The translations under genes were made by a program, and so were the position numbers. A stretch of 64,000 bases of DNA from Chryseobacterium sp. 6424. GTDB taxonomy: Bacteria; Bacteroidota; Bacteroidia; Flavobacteriales; Weeksellaceae. The notes under the pieces were generated by a model. The model ran no database searches. It was given only the letters and a program-made list of their open reading frames with translations, and had not been told where the DNA came from. Positions 60,196-64,000 of this stretch are shown here, piece after piece. Position 1 is the stretch's first letter; each line of letters begins with the position of its first letter. The stretch covers positions 2,294,001 through 2,358,000 of the forward strand of contig NZ_CP023540.1 in assembly GCF_003692615.1 (NCBI RefSeq). Direction: 5' to 3'.

Positions 60196-62277
60196 TTATT
60201 TGGTTCCCGTAATCTTCACGTTATCTACCTCCCACGTGGTGGATGCAGTTGCCGTAGAAGTATATTTAAACGCTATTCTAATGGTTTTATTAGCAAAAGC
60301 GCTGAAATCTATTCTACCTGAAGTCGCAAAAGCAAAACCGCCTAATTGGGTGTCTAACGGAGCGTCGATCTTAGTCCATGTAGTTGTAGCTGGATCTCCG
60401 GTGAAGTTCTCAGTCACGAACACTTCCAATGGTGGTCCTGCAACAGAAGCACGTCCATCAGAATCGAACGAAAAGCCATAAGACTTATAACCGGTGAGCT
60501 TGATCTCGTTAGATACCAACCAGTCTTCGTTTGCAGCGTTTCCGCCGTTCATTACCGCGTAATAGTTGGTCCCTGTACCTTGGTTAGAGCGTGTCCAAAC
60601 CTGCGGACCACCTTTATCATATGCAGTGAAGCTGTTGGTTAAGCTTGTTTGGAAAGTCTCCAAGAAAATCGTCGTTGGCGGAACGGAGCCGTCGCAACGG
60701 TTGCCATCCAAATCAGCATGAATCTGTTTCGGAATCCAAAGTTGGTAAACACCATTGAATATAGACAGGATGGCATATACATCGCCTTTACCGCCATCAA
60801 CCTCAGCACCAGCGAATGTCGCACGGTTACTGGTTCGCAGGATAATGGTATTACCTTCACAGTCTTCGAGCGTTCTGTTGGTTACAGATGATCCAGCGTA
60901 AGGTTGTCCTAAGTCGGCATCAATAAACTGTACGTCTTTAATCTTAATCCATCTACCGACATCTGCAGTAGTAAGCTGCTTGATGGTACGTTCTGTAGCG
61001 ATTACCGGTGTGATACCTGTTTTAGCATCAAAGAAATGTTTGAACACATCCGCTTCAACGATTTGACCTACGTTACCGTTAAATGGTTGTCCGATTTGAA
61101 TTTCACCATTTACAGCTCCTACATAAAGGTCTTTCAGTTTGATGTAAACCTCAGTGCCTACTTTGAACCTGGCGTCCTGATATAGATTTGTCTTATTAAT
61201 GTTTACACGGATACCGCCTGTAGCGTCTTCTACATAGATATATTTGAAGAGGTTGCCAGTTTCATCATTGGCTGTTACTTTTCCTTTAAGAAGGAAGTTT
61301 CCAGTGATTTGATTTAAAGGTGCAGATGTTGCTAGCTGCTTCACTTCTGCCACTGTTTTCGCGGTGTAATCAGAAGGGTTCAGCGCGCATGGGTCTGAAG
61401 CGATCTTATCCAGACGTGGGAAACGCTTCATATCCCTTAAATCCTCAACTCTGTTGATGTATAGCTGGTAAGATTGATTAAACTTACTGAAAATCCCAAT
61501 GAAATTACCGTTACCCGCAGGCAGAGTTTGGTTGGCAAAGCTTGCGAAACCACTGTTACGAACGATTGCTGTACCTAAATACTGCTTGTTATTTCCGTTC
61601 CAGCCCTGCCCAATTTGTCTGTCAACCGTTACCCCATCCGGCGCAAAAGAAGAACAAAGCGCGAGGCTGGTAAACTCTGCATCTTCCACTTCAATCAATG
61701 CACCCAAAAGGTCTTGGTTGGCGGTCATGTCGGTAATTTTAAGTTTCTTAGGCACCATTTTCACGGCCGGTTTACAAGAACGGAAGATTTTCTGTGGCAG
61801 CATCTTCTCCGGAATTCTGGATACCGCATCTACACCCTGCGCGATTGCAGTAGCGTCTTCTACCCCTAACTGTACCAATCCGCCATAAGTACCTAAAGCA
61901 AGGCCGCTCAGTTTGATGTAAATTTTAGATCCCTGTGGATACTTTGTATAAGTGCTTACGGCATCTACACTGATGGTAAACCCTTGTGTAGGATTCACAG
62001 GATCATCCTGAATATAGATCGTTTTATAAATATTGCCAGAAGCATCAGTGGAGGATACATAACCTTCCATCACCGCGGTAGATCCCTCAGGGAATACGTA
62101 ACGTGTAGTCCCGTGCAGCGCCTTCACTTCCTTTATGGTAAGTGTAGCAGTAAGATCCTGACACTGGTAGGCATCCAGATTAGGAGCATCATATTTATCA
62201 TCTTGCACGCAGCCCGTCATGAGCAACGACGCGAAGGCGATAAACAGCATTTTAAAATATGAACTGTATTTTTTCAT
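60196..62277 (-). CDS. DUF5689-containing surface lipoprotein with choice-of-anchor J domain
   Basis: A 693-residue lipoprotein with lipobox LMTGC (Cys at residue 22). Two DUF5689 modules follow, at about residues 45-260 (LTIKEVKALHGTTRYVFPEG, GSKIYIKLSGLALGTYGG) and 305-510 (KTVAEVKQLATSAPL, GTEVYIKLKDLYVGAVNGEI). From about 545 there is a jellyroll of the choice-of-anchor J type (FLETFQTSLTNSFTAYDKGG, NEDWLVSNEIKLTGYKSYGF, TTWEVDNVKITG). DUF5689 resembles OB-fold nucleic-acid-binding modules. The gene starts 18 bases after the TonB receptor, so it is probably its surface binding partner. Confidence 0.85.
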   Translation of the reverse strand: MKKYSSYFKMLFIAFASLLMTGCVQDDKYDAPNLDAYQCQDLTATLTIKEVKALHGTTRYVFPEGSTAVMEGYVSSTDASGNIYKTIYIQDDPVNPTQGFTISVDAVSTYTKYPQGSKIYIKLSGLALGTYGGLVQLGVEDATAIAQGVDAVSRIPEKMLPQKIFRSCKPAVKMVPKKLKITDMTANQDLLGALIEVEDAEFTSLALCSSFAPDGVTVDRQIGQGWNGNNKQYLGTAIVRNSGFASFANQTLPAGNGNFIGIFSKFNQSYQLYINRVEDLRDMKRFPRLDKIASDPCALNPSDYTAKTVAEVKQLATSAPLNQITGNFLLKGKVTANDETGNLFKYIYVEDATGGIRVNINKTNLYQDARFKVGTEVYIKLKDLYVGAVNGEIQIGQPFNGNVGQIVEADVFKHFFDAKTGITPVIATERTIKQLTTADVGRWIKIKDVQFIDADLGQPYAGSSVTNRTLEDCEGNTIILRTSNRATFAGAEVDGGKGDVYAILSIFNGVYQLWIPKQIHADLDGNRCDGSVPPTTIFLETFQTSLTNSFTAYDKGGPQVWTRSNQGTGTNYYAVMNGGNAANEDWLVSNEIKLTGYKSYGFSFDSDGRASVAGPPLEVFVTENFTGDPATTTWTKIDAPLDTQLGGFAFATSGRIDFSAFANKTIRIAFKYTSTATASTTWEVDNVKITGTK

Positions 62278-62295
62278 TTTTATATTTTTAAATAA

Positions 62296-64000
62296 TTAAA
62301 ACCTTAAATAAACGTTGGCGAAAAACGTTGTCCCCCTGTCATACCAAAGTTTAGGGCCAAAGTATGGCGTATCTCTTTGTGCTTCTGCAAGTGCCTCTGG
62401 GAAGTTTACGGCTCTGCCCTGCTCGAAGCCACCGGTTACATAATCTCTGTTATTCAGGATGTTGTTTACACTTACGCTTACACCCATCCTGTATTTACCG
62501 AATACAAATGTTTTACCTGCGTTGGCATTAAGCATGAACTGGTCGTCAAATTTCTTTTGTGACGTAATTTCCGCGATAACTTCTGGGGTTGCACCTGGGT
62601 AGTTATCACCGGTTTGTGGATTGGTGTACAACGCCGCTGTTTTATTAAGCGCAGAGAAATCCAGATACTGATCCTGCAGATAATTGGCAGTAGCGCCTAC
62701 CCACCAGTAGTTGGCAGAGTTATAACGTAACCCTACGGAATATGCCTTTTGCGGGGTGCCTGCCACTTTATAGTCTTTCAGGTTTGCAGTTCCCCACTCT
62801 CTGATCCCGAAATCGTCATCAAAGGTTTTTACCAAAGGATTATTTTCAATTCTGTAGTCACCATAACTGGCAACCGCTGTCGCGTTAAGTGTAGTAGTAA
62901 TTTTTACATCAGCACCCAACTCCAGACCTTTATAAGATTTATTAACACCGCTAAGCACTTCCGCAACCAATGCGTTACCTTCATCTACGGCCGCACTCGA
63001 AATATCCGCATAGTATCTGGAGATTTCAGTAGCGTTGTTCACAGTGGTATAATAACCGCTTAGTCTTAACTTAAGCACCTGACCTCTGTGAATGAAGTTA
63101 AGGTCGTTAGAGTTAACAACCTGGTTTTTAACATCAGGCGTAATCATGTTGGTAACACGCGGGCTGATGAAAATTTCGTTAAGTGTTGGCGCCAGGCTGA
63201 AGAATGTACCGTTATAAGCGATGAAGTTTTTACCATCAATTTTATAAAGCACACGTCCTTTTATACCAGCATCGAATGCGGTGAACAGGTCGCTCTTACC
63301 TTTGCTGTCTGCATATAGGTGATGCCTGAATTTACCGTCACGCTGAGACTCAGAGTAAGAGGCCACAACGGAAGCCGCGATCGTCCATTTTGGTAAATCA
63401 AGCTCTGTGGAAGCGTTAAATGTATATTGATTTCTTAGTAAATCGTAAGAATACTGAGTTCTGTCGCCTTCCCCAACTCTTGTATACGGATTGTCAAGGT
63501 CATACGGCTGATCGTTACCGAAAGCGTTCAGGTTGTTTGCGTAAAAAGCACCCAAAAGGTCTTTTACCTCACGGAAGTTATCAGATTTCAGGTTCTGGTA
63601 ATTGAAATTAAGGTTCAGTTTCCAGTTTTCATCAAGTTTAGTATCGAAGTGCGATGCGAAATTGAAGGTTTTGTCTTCATTTACATCTTCCACTACAGTA
63701 TATACAGCGCCTTGCTCGTTACCATTCACATCGAAACGGTTCAGGTAGTTGGCCTGGTAAAGGCTTTCCCAATCAATCTGCGACTGTTGGCGGAACTCAT
63801 CTTCGGTATAAATGCCGTAGCTTGGCAGTTTTCTGTAATAAGTAGGATTCGGATCTGCGGCGTGGAACCAATCCAGGCGACTTCTTCCATCTCTACCGAA
63901 CTGATAGGATACTGTGTTGATCCAGTTGCTTTTCTCACCTATTTTCAGGTAATCGGTCAGCATAAACATAGGTTCAAAAACTTTTCGGATTCTGGAGTTT
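62296..64000 (-). CDS. TonB-dependent receptor, C-terminal part (cut by window edge)
   Basis: A minus-strand frame open to the right edge, so the signal peptide and plug domain lie beyond base 64000. The visible 568 residues are barrel: repeated amphipathic strands such as NWKLNLNFNYQNLKSDNF and TLNATAVASYGDYRIENNP, VGLRYNSANYWWVGATANYL and the outer-membrane end GTTFFANVYLRF. NKSYKGLELGADVKITTTLN is a typical receptor barrel segment. It is followed by a DUF5689 lipoprotein gene, a pairing seen in other Bacteroidota. The substrate is unknown. Confidence 0.9.
   Translation of the reverse strand, partial: NSRIRKVFEPMFMLTDYLKIGEKSNWINTVSYQFGRDGRSRLDWFHAADPNPTYYRKLPSYGIYTEDEFRQQSQIDWESLYQANYLNRFDVNGNEQGAVYTVVEDVNEDKTFNFASHFDTKLDENWKLNLNFNYQNLKSDNFREVKDLLGAFYANNLNAFGNDQPYDLDNPYTRVGEGDRTQYSYDLLRNQYTFNASTELDLPKWTIAASVVASYSESQRDGKFRHHLYADSKGKSDLFTAFDAGIKGRVLYKIDGKNFIAYNGTFFSLAPTLNEIFISPRVTNMITPDVKNQVVNSNDLNFIHRGQVLKLRLSGYYTTVNNATEISRYYADISSAAVDEGNALVAEVLSGVNKSYKGLELGADVKITTTLNATAVASYGDYRIENNPLVKTFDDDFGIREWGTANLKDYKVAGTPQKAYSVGLRYNSANYWWVGATANYLQDQYLDFSALNKTAALYTNPQTGDNYPGATPEVIAEITSQKKFDDQFMLNANAGKTFVFGKYRMGVSVSVNNILNNRDYVTGGFEQGRAVNFPEALAEAQRDTPYFGPKLWYDRGTTFFANVYLRF

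Overview
The window is about 64 kb of chromosome from a member of the Bacteroidota, class Flavobacteriia. It most resembles the Weeksellaceae (Chryseobacterium, Kaistella and Elizabethkingia relatives). The grounds are SusC/SusD and TonB receptors, a type IX secretion sorting domain, exosortase F with its partner, DUF5689 and DUF6702 proteins, and many promoters with the flavobacterial -7 box TAnnTTTG in place of a sigma-70 -10 box. I saw no rRNA, tRNA, CRISPR array, prophage or intact insertion sequence. The placement comes from gene content recognised by eye, not from a search.

Layout. Bases 1-5.9 kb (minus strand): a cut putative porin, an unknown secreted protein and a SusD/SusC uptake pair. 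5.9-10.5 kb (minus): the rimP-nusA-infB operon, in which infB is broken by a one-base deletion near 7755. 10.7-30.9 kb (mostly plus): a surface-polysaccharide locus with UDP-glucose dehydrogenase, an unknown membrane protein, a Wzm/Wzt-type ABC exporter, thirteen glycosyltransferases and three hexapeptide acyltransferases. Two glycosyltransferase genes are inverted and carry their own promoters. 30.9-34.4 kb: two beta-carbonic anhydrases around a small secreted protein and a SulP anion transporter. 34.4-38.6 kb (minus): mfd, an unlisted 48-residue gene and pth, tightly packed. 38.8-43.8 kb: a small lipoprotein, a GH3-family protein, a T9SS cargo, an SMR exporter and an MFS exporter. 44.0-50.1 kb: dnaB, rnhA, a nitroreductase, nadB, a sulfurtransferase and nadC, closed by a terminator. 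50.3-55.5 kb: a TonB receptor, a four-helix membrane protein, asd and a CDF transporter. 55.5-56.4 kb (minus): exosortase XrtF and its partner. 56.5-60.0 kb: an AmgK-like kinase, a free-standing RapZ C-terminal domain, a MurU-like nucleotidyltransferase, a LOG-family hydrolase and a DUF6702 protein. 60.2-64.0 kb (minus): a DUF5689 lipoprotein and the C-terminal part of a TonB receptor.

How the genes work together. The 10.7-30.9 kb block should make nucleotide-sugar precursors, assemble a long acylated glycan in the cytoplasm and export it through the ABC transporter. The carbonic anhydrase/SulP block looks like a bicarbonate supply unit. The 56.5-58.7 kb trio fits cell-wall amino-sugar recycling (sugar to sugar-1-phosphate to UDP-sugar), with a RapZ-type amino-sugar sensor domain encoded between the two enzymes. 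That trio is the best candidate here for an under-described system. A second general observation is that five genes place TAnnTTTG exactly four bases before the ATG, which suggests leaderless transcripts.
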